NCBI RefSeq assembly: GCF_009937765.1
Contig: NZ_CP047089.1
Coordinates: 1,610,272 to 1,674,271, forward strand
Direction of reading: 5' to 3'
From: Bacillus pumilus
Lineage (GTDB): Bacteria; Bacillota; Bacilli; Bacillales; Bacillaceae
DNA length: 64,000 nucleotides
This document shows, one piece after another, positions 9,309 to 20,662 of the stretch. A model generated the notes under the pieces. That model saw only the letters and a list, made by a program, of their open reading frames with translations. It was not told the origin of the DNA and did not search any database. The translations under genes and the position numbers were made by a program. Every line of letters begins with the position of its first letter. Position 1 is the stretch's first letter.

Positions 9309-10373
9309 GTGAAGAAACGTCCGATCCAATTTCTGATATATGCCGCAGGGGTCCTGCTTGTCCTTGCATCTTTGCTCATTTTATTGCAGCTCGACGAGTT
9401 ATGGATGCCTATTTTTTTGTTGTTAAAGGCGGTTCTCATTCCGCTACTCATTGCTATTTTTATTTCTTATCTGCTTTATCCGATAGTGGAAAGATTGCAT
9501 GCAGGGGGCTTACCAAGGACTGTGAGTCTCTTATTGATTTATGTCCTGTTTTTTGGCGGGATTGGGCTTGCGGTTTATAAAGGGGCGCCTGTCATGATCA
9601 AGCAGCTAAATGAGCTGTCAGAACAAATTCCTGTGCTTGCGGAAACGTATAATGGCGCCTTATCACATATTCATCATCATACAAGCCATTGGCCTGACGG
9701 ACTTCACGACCGCTTGGATCGCTTAATTGTTCAATCGGAGACATATGCAGCTAACGGCGCGGAGCGGATGATTCTTAGCTGTAAAGTCTTACTTGATTAT
9801 GCACTAGTTGCAGCGCTCATCCCTTTTCTTGTTTTTTATATGGTGAAGGATATGAATACAATGAAGCGGGCCGCATGGTATTTGACGCCGCCCTCATTTC
9901 GGAAGAGGGGGCATGCGTTTGTAAAGGCAGTTGATGAATCACTTGGTAATTATATTAGAGGGCAGCTGCTTGTCTGTTCATTCATTGGGGGGGCAGCCAC
10001 CATTGTGCTCTGGCTGTTTCATATTCCGTACCCGCTTGTCCTTGGTATGCTGATTGGCGCAACGAATGTCATTCCGTATTTTGGACCGATTATTGGCGCG
10101 ATTCCCGCTGTCTTTATTGCGTTTACCATCTCGGTGAAATCAGTTATTATTGTGCTGATTACAGTCGCCGTACTGCAATTTTTAGAAAGCAACGTCCTTA
10201 GCCCGATTATCGTAGGGAGAAGTCTTCATATGCATCCTGTCGTCATTATGCTTGTCTTGCTTGCTGGTGGAGAGTTATTTGGTTTAATAGGCATGATTTT
10301 AGCCGTACCAACTGCCGCTATCATCAGGGTGATCATTGTGCAATATATCCTGATGAGGCGAAGCGTTCATTGA
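9309..10373 (+). CDS. yrrI: AI-2E family membrane protein YrrI
   Basis: 354 residues with two N-terminal hydrophobic helices, a soluble-like middle and about five C-terminal transmembrane helices, including the conserved GATNVIPYFGPIIGAIPA and LSPIIVGRSLHMHPVVIM. This is the AI-2E (UPF0118/TqsA-like) family of putative exporters, some linked to Na+/H+ antiport; the substrate is unknown. GTG 9309 is 7 bases after AAGAGGTG, and the upstream GTG at 9300 lies in that ribosome site. The 3' end overlaps the -35 element of the alaS promoter. Confidence 0.85.
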   Translation: MKKRPIQFLIYAAGVLLVLASLLILLQLDELWMPIFLLLKAVLIPLLIAIFISYLLYPIVERLHAGGLPRTVSLLLIYVLFFGGIGLAVYKGAPVMIKQLNELSEQIPVLAETYNGALSHIHHHTSHWPDGLHDRLDRLIVQSETYAANGAERMILSCKVLLDYALVAALIPFLVFYMVKDMNTMKRAAWYLTPPSFRKRGHAFVKAVDESLGNYIRGQLLVCSFIGGAATIVLWLFHIPYPLVLGMLIGATNVIPYFGPIIGAIPAVFIAFTISVKSVIIVLITVAVLQFLESNVLSPIIVGRSLHMHPVVIMLVLLAGGELFGLIGMILAVPTAAIIRVIIVQYILMRRSVH

Positions 10374-10398
10374 CAAGAGGAGCCGAGTTGTCTATAAT
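10370..10398 (+). promoter_or_regulatory. Consensus sigma-A promoter of alaS
   Basis: TTGACA (10370-10375) and TATAAT (10393-10398) are both perfect, with a 17-base spacer. The -35 element overlaps the yrrI stop codon. Start of transcription is expected near 10405, giving a leader of about 300 bases. Confidence 0.9.
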
Positions 10399-10404
10399 AA
10401 TTTC

Positions 10405-10666
10405 GATTCATACTACATACTGAATTCAATGACGGACCCGAGTACGTTAAAAAGCTGTTTCAGAGAGAGGCTTTATTTTGCTGAGAAAAGCCTCATCAGA
10501 CCTTTAACGGAAGCTAGTCCCGAGTGCAGATAAACACTGCCGCTCTCTTCCGGCGTTATCGGATGTGAAGGTGATAGACGAATTTGTCTATAATCAGGGT
10601 GGTACCGCGAGAACATCTCGTCCCTGTGTAAGTCGTTTTGTGCTTGCATAGGGCGGGGTGTTTTTT
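10405..10666 (+). ncRNA. T-box riboswitch, alanine
   Basis: The T-box core AGGGTGGTACCGCG is at 10596-10609. In Stem I the specifier loop reads GGAA-GCT-A, giving alanine codon GCU at 10513-10515. The bulge TGGT would pair with a tRNA ending ACCA, as alanine tRNA does. The terminator stem uses 10613-10632 with 10643-10661 and ends in six T residues. Uncharged tRNA-Ala should favour the antiterminator and allow alaS transcription. Confidence 0.95.
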
Positions 10667-10709
10667 CGTTTGTGTGGAGATTGATGAATGAAAAGGGAGG
10701 AATTTTTGA

Positions 10710-13346
10710 ATGAAAACTTTAACTTCAGCTCAAGTACGCCAAATGTTTTTAGACTTTTTTAAAGAAAAAGGACATGCTGTAGAACCGAGTGCCTCACTCG
10801 TACCGCATGATGATCCGACACTTTTGTGGATCAACAGCGGGGTGGCAACATTAAAGAAATACTTTGATGGCCGCGTCGTACCTGACAATCCGCGTATTTG
10901 CAACGCGCAAAAATCAATTCGTACAAATGATATTGAAAACGTAGGGAAAACAGCACGTCATCATACGTTCTTTGAAATGCTTGGAAACTTCTCTATTGGT
11001 GATTATTTTAAAGAAGAAGCGATTGAATGGGCGTGGGAATTCCTCACAAGTGACGAATGGATTGGCTTTGACCCGAATTTGTTATCTGTCACTGTTCATC
11101 CAGAGGACGAAGAAGCGTATGTTCTATGGAGAGATAAAATCGGTGTACCTGAGGAACGTATTATTCGCCTTGAAGGGAACTTCTGGGATATTGGAGAGGG
11201 CCCAAGTGGACCGAATACAGAAATTTTCTATGACCGCGGTGAATCATACGGTCACGATATGAACGATCCAGAATTATATCCTGGCGGAGAAAATGAGCGT
11301 TATCTAGAAGTGTGGAACCTAGTGTTCTCTGAATTTAACCATAATCCAGATGGGTCATACACGCCGCTGCCGAAGAAAAATATTGATACAGGGATGGGTC
11401 TTGAACGAATGGTATCTGTCATTCAAAACGTGCCTACGAACTTTGATACTGATCTATTCATGCCAATTATTCGTGCAGTTGAAACCATTTCTGGAGAAAG
11501 CTATGGCGAAACAAAGGAAAAGGATACAGCATTCAAAGTCATTGCTGACCACATCCGGACGGTTGCCTTTGCTGTAAGTGATGGAGCGCTTCCTTCCAAT
11601 GAAGGCCGCGGGTATGTGTTAAGACGTTTGCTTCGCCGTGCTGTGCGTTATGCAAAAACCATTCACATCCATCGCCCGTTTATGTTTGATCTAGTTCCAG
11701 TTGTGGCGGAAATCATGAAGGATTTCTACCCAGATGTACAAGCGAAAGAAGAATTTATTGCAAAAGTCATCAAGAATGAAGAAGAACGCTTCCATGAAAC
11801 ATTGAACGAAGGTTTAGCGATTTTGTCAGAAGTCATCAAAAAAGAAAGAGACAAAGGCAGCTCACAGATTTCAGGTGAAGATGTATTTAAGCTGTATGAC
11901 ACGTATGGATTCCCTGTCGAGCTCACAGAAGAATATGCAGAAGATGAGCACATGACAGTGGATCGAGAAGGCTTCCAGGCTGAGATGGAAAAGCAGCGTG
12001 AACGTGCAAGAAATGCGCGACAAGATGTCGGCAGTATGCAGGTTCAAGGCGGTGCTTTAGGAGATATTAAAGTAGAAAGCACATTTGTCGGCTACGAAAA
12101 TCTAACGGCAGTTGCTCATATGATTGAATTGCTTCAAAATGGTGAAATTGTCTCAGAAGCACATGAAGGCGATACAGTACAAATTTTATTAGATGAAACA
12201 CCTTTTTATGCAGAAAGCGGCGGACAAGTGGCTGATAAAGGGACATTGAAAAGCGCTGAAGTGATCATTGACATCAAAGATGTGAAAAAGGCACCAAACG
12301 GTCAGCATGTTCATGAAGGAGTAGTCGTAAGCGGTACAGCCAAAAAAGGACTTGTAGTTACTGCGGAAGTGGAATCAGCTCTTCGAAAAGGCATTGTGAA
12401 AAACCACACAGCGACACATCTATTGCATCAGGCGTTAAAAGACGTTTTGGGCAGCCATGTGAACCAAGCAGGATCACTGGTGAATGAAAATAGACTTCGC
12501 TTTGACTTCTCTCATTTTGGACAAGTTACAAAAGAAGAGTTGTCTCAGATTGAAAAAATCGTGAACGAAAAGATCTGGGAAGGCATCTCTGTTGCTATTG
12601 ACCTGAAGCCGATTGCTGAAGCAAAAGAAATGGGTGCGATGGCGCTCTTTGGCGAGAAGTATGGCGATATTGTCCGAGTTGTCCAAGTAGGCGATTACAG
12701 CATCGAACTATGCGGCGGTTGTCACGTGCAAAATACTGCAGAAATCGGGTTGTTTAAAATTGCATCTGAATCGGGTATTGGTGCTGGAACACGCCGGATT
12801 GAAGCAGTGACTGGAAAAGGGGCATACGAAGAATTAAATGACCAGCTGGGGATTTTAGAGCAGGCAGCGAGTGAGCTGAAGTCAAATACGAAGGATGTAC
12901 CAAAACGTATCGCTTCATTGCAGGCAGATTTAAAAGAAGTTCAAAGAGAAAACGAATCTCTTCTTGCAAAATTAAGCCAGGCTGAAGCAGGCTCTATTTT
13001 AGAGAAAGTGACAGAAATCGGCGGAGTGAAAGTGTTAACTGAAAAAGTAAACGCGAAAGACATGAACCATTTAAGAACAATGGTTGATGATTTAAAAGCT
13101 AAATTAGGCTCAGCTGTCATTGTGCTCGGAGCCGTTCAAAACGGAAAAGTAAACATTTCAGCAGGAGTGACAAAAGATGTCATCGAAAAAGGTCTGCATG
13201 CAGGGAAACTTGTGAAACAAGCAGCTGAAATCTGCGGCGGAGGCGGGGGCGGACGCCCAGACATGGCACAAGCAGGCGGAAAACAACCAGAAAAGCTAGA
13301 AGAAGCACTGACATCTGTCGAAGAATCTGTCAAATCCGTTTTATAA
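10710..13346 (+). CDS. alaS: Alanyl-tRNA synthetase
   Basis: 878 residues, full length. The class II catalytic domain is N-terminal ([22 protein letters not shown]). The editing domain has the zinc ligands HTATH near residue 566 and CGGCH near 668-672. The C-Ala domain ends with a glycine-rich motif, [16 protein letters not shown]. It starts at ATG 10710 behind GGGAGG. It charges tRNA-Ala and hydrolyses mischarged Ser- and Gly-tRNA-Ala, and is controlled by the T-box upstream. Confidence 0.97.
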   Translation: MKTLTSAQVRQMFLDFFKEKGHAVEPSASLVPHDDPTLLWINSGVATLKKYFDGRVVPDNPRICNAQKSIRTNDIENVGKTARHHTFFEMLGNFSIGDYFKEEAIEWAWEFLTSDEWIGFDPNLLSVTVHPEDEEAYVLWRDKIGVPEERIIRLEGNFWDIGEGPSGPNTEIFYDRGESYGHDMNDPELYPGGENERYLEVWNLVFSEFNHNPDGSYTPLPKKNIDTGMGLERMVSVIQNVPTNFDTDLFMPIIRAVETISGESYGETKEKDTAFKVIADHIRTVAFAVSDGALPSNEGRGYVLRRLLRRAVRYAKTIHIHRPFMFDLVPVVAEIMKDFYPDVQAKEEFIAKVIKNEEERFHETLNEGLAILSEVIKKERDKGSSQISGEDVFKLYDTYGFPVELTEEYAEDEHMTVDREGFQAEMEKQRERARNARQDVGSMQVQGGALGDIKVESTFVGYENLTAVAHMIELLQNGEIVSEAHEGDTVQILLDETPFYAESGGQVADKGTLKSAEVIIDIKDVKKAPNGQHVHEGVVVSGTAKKGLVVTAEVESALRKGIVKNHTATHLLHQALKDVLGSHVNQAGSLVNENRLRFDFSHFGQVTKEELSQIEKIVNEKIWEGISVAIDLKPIAEAKEMGAMALFGEKYGDIVRVVQVGDYSIELCGGCHVQNTAEIGLFKIASESGIGAGTRRIEAVTGKGAYEELNDQLGILEQAASELKSNTKDVPKRIASLQADLKEVQRENESLLAKLSQAEAGSILEKVTEIGGVKVLTEKVNAKDMNHLRTMVDDLKAKLGSAVIVLGAVQNGKVNISAGVTKDVIEKGLHAGKLVKQAAEICGGGGGGRPDMAQAGGKQPEKLEEALTSVEESVKSVL

Positions 13347-13436
13347 TCAGGCGATGTAGTGTAGAATAATGGTATTAGATGAGCGTTTAGAAAAAAAGCT
13401 TGCTAGTAGAATGTTGGAAGAGAGGTGCAAGAAGCA

Positions 13437-13703
13437 GTGAGTTCATTTGATAAGACAATGAAGTTTAACTTCTCTGATGATTCAGCTGAAACCAATGTGA
13501 ATGAAGTGCTCATTACAGTATATGACGCACTCCAAGAAAAAGGATACAACCCGATCAATCAAATTGTCGGATACTTGCTGTCAGGCGACCCTGCTTATAT
13601 TCCAAGACATCAGGATGCTCGCAACCTAATTCGTAAACTAGAACGAGACGAATTAATTGAGGAATTGGTTAAATCGTACTTAGAGACACATAAAGAGGCG
13701 TAA
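13437..13703 (+). CDS. yrzL: IreB family protein YrzL
   Basis: 88 residues, a highly conserved Firmicute protein beginning [20 protein letters not shown] and carrying [22 protein letters not shown]. In Enterococcus the homologue IreB is a substrate of the IreK/IreP kinase-phosphatase pair and affects cephalosporin resistance; the role in Bacillus is not settled. The GTG at 13437 follows AGAGGTG. It is 3 bases from ruvX, forming the conserved yrzL-ruvX-yrzB trio. Confidence 0.93.
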   Translation: MSSFDKTMKFNFSDDSAETNVNEVLITVYDALQEKGYNPINQIVGYLLSGDPAYIPRHQDARNLIRKLERDELIEELVKSYLETHKEA

Positions 13704-13706
13704 AAC

Positions 13707-14123
13707 ATGAGAATTTTAGGCTTAGATTTAGGCACGAAAACCCTTGGTGTTGCAATCAGTGATGAAATGGGCTGGACGGCGCAGGGGATTGAAACAATTA
13801 AAATTGATGAAGCAGGCGGAGACTTCGGTCTCAGCCGCCTGTCTGAGATCGTCTCGCAATATGGAACGGATAAAATTGTACTTGGTTTTCCAAAAAATAT
13901 GAACGGTACGGTCGGTCCTAGAGGCGAAGCCAGCCAATCATTTGCGAAAGTGTTAGAAAACACGTACAATGTTCCTGTTGTGCTTTGGGACGAGCGTCTG
14001 TCGACAATGGCAGCGGAAAAAATGCTCATCTCTGCAGATGTGAGCAGACAAAAGCGTAAAAAAGTCATTGATAAAATGGCGGCTGTTATGATCCTGCAAG
14101 GGTACTTAGACAGCTTAAATTAA
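13707..14123 (+). CDS. yrrK: YqgF/RuvX-type RNase H-fold nuclease YrrK
   Basis: 138 residues. The RNase H-like fold opens with [18 protein letters not shown], whose aspartates are predicted metal ligands, and has a later acidic motif [12 protein letters not shown]. Family members are called Holliday-junction resolvase-like and act in 16S rRNA 5' maturation in E. coli. It sits between yrzL and yrzB in the usual order and is probably co-transcribed with both. Confidence 0.93.
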   Translation: MRILGLDLGTKTLGVAISDEMGWTAQGIETIKIDEAGGDFGLSRLSEIVSQYGTDKIVLGFPKNMNGTVGPRGEASQSFAKVLENTYNVPVVLWDERLSTMAAEKMLISADVSRQKRKKVIDKMAAVMILQGYLDSLN

Positions 14124-14139
14124 AATGAGGTGAATCAAA

Positions 14140-14427
14140 ATGGAACACGGAGAAAAGCAAATTACAATCGTTGATGATAATGGAAATGAACAGCTTTGCG
14201 AAGTACTATTTACTTTTGAAAGCGACCATTTTAACAAATCATATGTTCTTTACTACCCAATTTCTGAGCAAGACAATGAAGAAATTGAAATTCATGCATC
14301 AAGCTTCACGCCAAACGAAAACGGTGAAGATGGCGAACTAGAGCCTATTGAAACGGATGAAGAGTGGGACATGATTGAAGAAACGTTAAATACGTTCTTA
14401 GATCAAGAAGAAGAAGACGAAGAATAG
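14140..14427 (+). CDS. yrzB: DUF1292 protein YrzB
   Basis: 95 residues, very acidic, ending in a run of Glu/Asp. The central segment [17 protein letters not shown] is typical of DUF1292 (UPF0473). Function unknown. It is third in the yrzL-yrrK-yrzB unit, behind AATGAGGTG, and ends in a terminator. In B. subtilis mltG (yrrL) follows; here a biotin-related block intervenes. Confidence 0.9.
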   Translation: MEHGEKQITIVDDNGNEQLCEVLFTFESDHFNKSYVLYYPISEQDNEEIEIHASSFTPNENGEDGELEPIETDEEWDMIEETLNTFLDQEEEDEE

Positions 14428-14437
14428 AACGAATAAA

Positions 14438-14484
14438 AGGCCTGTGAGCGGATCTTAGTGATCTTTCTTCACAGGTCTTTTTTT
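14438..14484 (+). terminator. Terminator after yrzB
   Basis: GGCCTGTGA near 14439 pairs with TTCACAGGTC near 14469, followed by seven T residues. Confidence 0.8.
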
Positions 14485-14494
14485 ATGGTTATTA

Positions 14495-14546
14495 TGTTAA
14501 CTTTATTTTATTTTATGTTGACATATAAAACTGAACCTTTTACTCT
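14495..14546 (+). promoter_or_regulatory. BirA operator and promoter of bioY
   Basis: TGTTAAC (14495-14501) and GTTGACA (14517-14523) are near-perfect inverted half-sites 15 bases apart, the form of the Gram-positive BirA operator. The right half-site contains the -35 hexamer TTGACA (14518-14523); 17 bases later is TACTCT (14541-14546). Holo-BirA bound here would cover the -35, predicting repression when biotin is plentiful. Confidence 0.8.
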
Positions 14547-14581
14547 ATTTTTAATAATGAATGGAGTGAGGGGGATGGAAA

Positions 14582-15148
14582 TTGAGAATTCAAGATATGA
14601 TGCAAATGGCGTTAATGACTGCGGTTATTGGGATGTTAGGGTTGATCCCACCGATTTTACTTACGTTTACACCTGTTCCCATCACGTTGCAAACGGCAGG
14701 TCTTTTGCTTGCTGGTGGGCTATTAAAGCCAAAACAGGCACTGATCAGTTTACTTCTGTTTCTCTTGGTTGTGGCAGCAGGTGCACCTCTTTTGTCAGGT
14801 GCCAGAGGCGGGATAGGGGTCTTTTTTGGACCAAGCGGTGGATTTTTACTTGCTTATCCAGCGGCTGCCCTCATGATTAGTTTGTGGATCAACCGACTAC
14901 AAAAAGTGACCACCTTGCGTCTTTTTGTGATCTTTGCGATATGCAGTATCGGAATTTTGTATCTATGCGGCATTCCTTTTCAAGCGATGATCATGAATAT
15001 CAAGGTCACTCAGGCAGCTCTTCTTAGTCTGATTTATATTCCAGGTGATCTCATCAAGGCAGGCATATGTGCCGTTCTCACGGTGAAAATCATTGCGGCT
15101 ATGTCATATCGAAAAAGGGATGTGAATAAAGGGAGGCGTGCAGTTTGA
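14582..15148 (+). CDS. bioY: Biotin transporter substrate-binding subunit BioY
   Basis: 188 residues, about six transmembrane helices. The BioY signature is visible in TFTPVPITLQTAGLLLAGGLLKP and GPSGGFLLAYPAAA. It is the S component of an ECF-type biotin importer; the energising EcfAT partners are not in this window. It starts at TTG 14582 behind GAGGGGGATGG. It overlaps yhfT by 4 bases and corresponds to B. subtilis yhfU. The BirA-type operator upstream supports biotin as the substrate. Confidence 0.9.
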   Translation: MRIQDMMQMALMTAVIGMLGLIPPILLTFTPVPITLQTAGLLLAGGLLKPKQALISLLLFLLVVAAGAPLLSGARGGIGVFFGPSGGFLLAYPAAALMISLWINRLQKVTTLRLFVIFAICSIGILYLCGIPFQAMIMNIKVTQAALLSLIYIPGDLIKAGICAVLTVKIIAAMSYRKRDVNKGRRAV

Positions 15149-16608
15149 GAAGAATAACGGAAAGTTATACATTACATGCAGAAATGAACCCAGATCATAC
15201 CGCCATCATTGATGGAGAAGAACGAATCACTTACGAAGATTGGTATGAGCGTGTCCAGCTATCAGCACAATGGTTACAACAAACGGCTCATGAGCAAAAA
15301 AGAGTCGCTTTTTTATTATCGAATGGTGCTTCTTTTCTTCAAATATTTGCTGGCGCTGCTTCTGCAGGGTGGACAGCAGTCCCGCTTGATCCGAGATGGA
15401 GCCGTGAGGAATGTGTTGAAAAACTTTTGTTAAGTGAAGCAGCTCTCGTCATTATCGAGGACCGATATTTAAATAGATTCGACAAGTACAGCGTAGACAT
15501 GCAGGTTCTTTCTTTATCTGAATGGAAGGGGAAAATGAGCCGTAACACACAAGTTCTATCTAACAAATGTGACATCGAAAATGACCCTATCTTTTATATG
15601 GGATTTACGTCAGGATCAACGGGTTCACCCAAAGCCTTTATCAGACGTCAGCAGTCATGGATTGAAAGCTTTCGAACGACAGCTGATACATTTGGAATCA
15701 CTCATCAAGATCATGTTCTGATAGCAGGTACACTCTTATCCTCTCACTTTTTATATGGTGCCATCAGTACATTGTACTTTGGCGGCACAGTGACGTTATT
15801 AGAAAAATTCACACCAGTGAAAGCAAAGAAAGCCTTACAGACAGGAGATTTGACTGTGATGTATACTGTTCCGACAATGACGGAATCGTTGCTGGAAATA
15901 GACGCTTTTGAGAGAGAGCATTCCCTGCTTGTCATATCATCTGGAGCAGATTGGGGCATTCCTTCAAAGAAACAACTTGTGACGAACAATCCTCATGTGA
16001 CATTTTTTGATTTTTACGGTACATCAGAATTAAGCTTTGTATCCTATTTATCTTCAAATGACTTTCTGCAAAAGCCTTCTTCTGTCGGACGGCCATTCTC
16101 TCCCATTCAAATTGAAGTGAGGCGAGCCGATCAAACTGTCTGCCAGCCAAATGAGACAGGAAGAATTTATGTGAAGAGTCCAATGGCTTTTGCAGGCTAC
16201 TTACATGAGGTGAGACCGCCGGAGGAGTGGCTGACAGTTTATGATATGGGGTGGCTGGATGAAGACGGCTATTTATATATGAGTGGCCGTGAAAATGGCA
16301 TGATCGTCTATGGAGGACTGAATATTTTTCCAGAGGAAATTGAGCGTGTGCTAAATGAACAGCCAGAGGTGAAGCGATCGGTTGTAGTTGGCGTTCCTGA
16401 CCCGTACTGGGGTGAAATCCCTGTTGCCATTATTGAACAAAGGCAGCACTCAAAGACAGTTCGGCAAGCTGTCAAAAAAAAACTGGCAGCTTACAAGGTA
16501 CCTAAAAAATGGCTAGTCATTGATCAAATCATTGAAACATCCAGCGGGAAAATAGCACGTGCCAGTATGAAACAGTGGGCAGAGGAACAATTGTCATGCA
16601 AGCAGTAA
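15145..16608 (+). CDS. yhfT: AMP-forming acyl-CoA synthetase YhfT
   Basis: 487 residues of the ANL superfamily. The P-loop FTSGSTGSPKAF is near residues 152-163, the adenylate motif FYGTSE follows, and the C-terminal swinging domain ends with catalytic lysine in SSGKIARASMKQ. It converts an unknown fatty or dicarboxylic acid to its CoA thioester. Translation is coupled to bioY by a 4-base overlap, and yhfS starts inside its 3' end. Placement under a BirA operator suggests a role in a biotin precursor such as a pimeloyl-type acyl chain; that is inference. Confidence 0.88.
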   Translation: MRRITESYTLHAEMNPDHTAIIDGEERITYEDWYERVQLSAQWLQQTAHEQKRVAFLLSNGASFLQIFAGAASAGWTAVPLDPRWSREECVEKLLLSEAALVIIEDRYLNRFDKYSVDMQVLSLSEWKGKMSRNTQVLSNKCDIENDPIFYMGFTSGSTGSPKAFIRRQQSWIESFRTTADTFGITHQDHVLIAGTLLSSHFLYGAISTLYFGGTVTLLEKFTPVKAKKALQTGDLTVMYTVPTMTESLLEIDAFEREHSLLVISSGADWGIPSKKQLVTNNPHVTFFDFYGTSELSFVSYLSSNDFLQKPSSVGRPFSPIQIEVRRADQTVCQPNETGRIYVKSPMAFAGYLHEVRPPEEWLTVYDMGWLDEDGYLYMSGRENGMIVYGGLNIFPEEIERVLNEQPEVKRSVVVGVPDPYWGEIPVAIIEQRQHSKTVRQAVKKKLAAYKVPKKWLVIDQIIETSSGKIARASMKQWAEEQLSCKQ

Positions 16609-17684
16609 TTGTACAAGCAAAACGGACACCCTTCGGTGATAAAAATGGGATGCTGAAAAATTATCGTCCAGAGCAATTAGCCGCGCCTCTTATTCGGTAT
16701 TTGTCTAAAGGGATGACGCCGGACGATATTATATTAGGAAATGTTGTAGGAGGCGGCGGGAATATGGCCCGTCTGTCCTCATTAGAAGCAGGGCTTTCTT
16801 TAGGGGTACCTGGTATGACAGTTGATAGGCAGTGTGCTTCAGGTCTAGAAGCCATCCGAACAGCTTGCGTCATGGTTAAATCAGGGGAAGGCTCAATGTA
16901 TATCGCTGGCGGGACTGAAAGCATTTCGAGATCACCAATGAAAGAAAAAGCCCGCTTTTCACCGGAATGGATAGGAGATCCGGCTATGGGAGAAGCAGCA
17001 GAGCTGACGGCTTCTAGATTTTCTGTGACAAGGAAAGAACAAGATGACTATGCGCAATTAAGCTGGGAAAGAAGTATAGACGCAATCAAACGTGGTACAT
17101 ATTCTGAAGAAATCGTTACGATTGACGGACTGAGCATAGATGAAGCGGCCGTGAAAATAAGACCTATGGCAAAGCTGATTCAGCGGGCAAAGCCTGTATT
17201 TTCACCCGGAAAAGGATCTGTCACTGCCGCCAATAGCTGTAAAGAAGCAGATGGTGCAGCCGCAGTTGTTGTGATGGAAAGATCGCAGGCAGAGGCAAAT
17301 GGGTTTCAGCCAATGCTGCGATATGCCGGAAGTGCTGTGACGGCGATGCATCCCAATTTTCCAGCTGCTGCGCCGATTGATGCGATGAAGAAACTTCTAG
17401 ATCAAGAGAAAATCAAGGCAGAGGATGTTGCACTGTTTGAAATCAATGAAGCCTTTGCTCTGAAAATAGCGCTGATTGCTCGGACGCTAGATATTCCTTA
17501 TGACAGGATCAATAAGAGAGGTGGTGCACTTTGTCTTGGTCATCCATATAGCGCATCAGGAGCTGCGATGATGGTGAGACTGTTTTACGAAGCGCGCACC
17601 TTACCGAATGGAAGCTATGTCATGGCCGCAATTGGGAGTGGTGGCGGCGTCGGTTTAGCCGTATTATGTCAAGTTCTGTCATGA
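16596..17684 (+). CDS. yhfS: Thiolase-family protein YhfS, second cysteine absent
   Basis: 362 residues of the thiolase fold. The nucleophile is C80 (RQCASGLEA), the NEAF motif is present, and H316 lies in GHPYSASG, where the usual second glycine is serine. The C-terminal CxGGG motif reads GSGGG, so the proton-shuttling cysteine is glycine (G347). It may therefore not be a standard acetyl-CoA acetyltransferase. ATG 16596 lies inside the end of yhfT behind AGAGGAAC. It is third in the bioY-yhfT-yhfS operon; substrate unknown. Confidence 0.85.
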   Translation: MQAVIVQAKRTPFGDKNGMLKNYRPEQLAAPLIRYLSKGMTPDDIILGNVVGGGGNMARLSSLEAGLSLGVPGMTVDRQCASGLEAIRTACVMVKSGEGSMYIAGGTESISRSPMKEKARFSPEWIGDPAMGEAAELTASRFSVTRKEQDDYAQLSWERSIDAIKRGTYSEEIVTIDGLSIDEAAVKIRPMAKLIQRAKPVFSPGKGSVTAANSCKEADGAAAVVVMERSQAEANGFQPMLRYAGSAVTAMHPNFPAAAPIDAMKKLLDQEKIKAEDVALFEINEAFALKIALIARTLDIPYDRINKRGGALCLGHPYSASGAAMMVRLFYEARTLPNGSYVMAAIGSGGGVGLAVLCQVLS

Positions 17685-17701
17685 CAAGCATGAGCAAGTA
17701 A

Positions 17702-17730
17702 TTGCCGAACTCCGTCGAATCATGTACTAT
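17702..17730 (+). promoter_or_regulatory. Sigma-A promoter of mltG
   Basis: TTGCCG (17702-17707) and TACTAT (17725-17730) are separated by 17 bases, 28 bases before the mltG start. It restores independent expression downstream of the biotin block. Confidence 0.65.
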
Positions 17731-17757
17731 AAAAGCTAGATGTGAGGAGGGCCATGC

Positions 17758-18840
17758 ATGTTTTCAGAACAAAAGAAACGACCATTTTTCAAAAGGAAAA
17801 TGGGGATCGTCCTGTTATCTGTTCTTGCTGTCATCATCATTGCAGCATTATCAGGCTTTTTATATGTTAAATCAGCACTTGGACCGGTCGATCAAAAAAG
17901 TAAACAAACGATTAATATTCATATTCCTAATGGGACATCTGTCCGTGAGATTGCGGGCATTTTAAAAGAAAATGGGCTCATTTCGAATGACACGATTTTC
18001 ACTTATTATGCAAAATACAAAAACGCGTCCGGCTTTAAAGCGGGATACTTTCATTTGAAACAAACGATGGACGCAGACACGCTGATTCAAAAGCTGACAT
18101 CTGGAGGGACAGACTATGCCTTTCAGCTTGTGATTCCAGAAGGAAAACAGCTGTCTGATATTGCGGCAGTGATTGCAAACCAGACGAATTTTTCAGCGAA
18201 AGAAGTGGAAGCGAAGCTGGATGATCCTGCGTTTATCAAAACATTAATGAAAAAATATCCGAAAACGGTGACATCACAGGTAAATGGCAAACAGGTGAAA
18301 CATCCGTTAGAAGGTTATTTATTCCCTGCGACGTATCCATTTTATCGTGAGGATGAATCACTCGAAACGATCATTGAAACGATGATTAAACAAACAGATC
18401 AATACGTGAAAACGTATGAAAAAGACATGAAAAAGAGAAACATGTCCATACATGATGTGTTAACGATGGCATCACTGATTGAAATGGAAGCAACGGAAAA
18501 GACGGATCGCGCAAAAATCTCCAGTGTTTTTTATAACCGGTTGAAAAAGGACATGCCGCTTCAAACCGATCCAACGGTTCTTTATGCACTAGGTGAGCAT
18601 AAATCCCGAGTTTATTACAAAGACCTTAAGGTGAAATCTCCTTATAATACGTATAACAACAAGGGACTGCCGCCTGGACCTATTGCAAATGCTGGCGAAT
18701 CTTCATGGAAAGCCGCACTGCATCCAGAGAAAACGGATTATGTATACTTCCTTGCGAAGAAAAACGGAGAAGTCGTCTTTACAAAAACGTTAAATGAGCA
18801 CAACAAAGCGAAAGCCAAATACATCACAGGCAGCAAGTAA
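17758..18840 (+). CDS. mltG: Endolytic murein transglycosylase MltG (YrrL)
   Basis: 360 residues: a short basic cytoplasmic tail, one transmembrane helix near residues 14-37, a LysM-like region (INIHIPNGTSVREIAGIL) and the YceG catalytic domain. The predicted catalytic glutamate is E242 in LIEMEATEKTDRAKISSVFYN. MltG cleaves nascent peptidoglycan strands at the membrane. It starts at ATG 17758 behind GAGGAGGG. Its own promoter and a terminator flank it. Confidence 0.94.
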   Translation: MFSEQKKRPFFKRKMGIVLLSVLAVIIIAALSGFLYVKSALGPVDQKSKQTINIHIPNGTSVREIAGILKENGLISNDTIFTYYAKYKNASGFKAGYFHLKQTMDADTLIQKLTSGGTDYAFQLVIPEGKQLSDIAAVIANQTNFSAKEVEAKLDDPAFIKTLMKKYPKTVTSQVNGKQVKHPLEGYLFPATYPFYREDESLETIIETMIKQTDQYVKTYEKDMKKRNMSIHDVLTMASLIEMEATEKTDRAKISSVFYNRLKKDMPLQTDPTVLYALGEHKSRVYYKDLKVKSPYNTYNNKGLPPGPIANAGESSWKAALHPEKTDYVYFLAKKNGEVVFTKTLNEHNKAKAKYITGSK

Positions 18841-18856
18841 TGTACATGCGAATCGA

Positions 18857-18896
18857 AAAAGACTGTAGACAATACAAGATTGCCTGCAGTTTTTTT
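18857..18896 (+). terminator. Terminator after mltG
   Basis: ACTGTAGACAAT pairs with ATTGCCTGCAGT and is followed by seven T residues. Confidence 0.8.
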
Positions 18897-18918
18897 CGTT
18901 GGAATATCCATTTTATAG

Positions 18919-20642
<1,724 letters not shown>

Positions 20643-20662
20643 TATAAGAGGAGGCAGAGGAA

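Noticed and set aside
14458..14880. 140-codon plus-strand frame at the start of bioY
   Set aside because: It runs through the BirA operator and is out of frame with a well-supported BioY protein.
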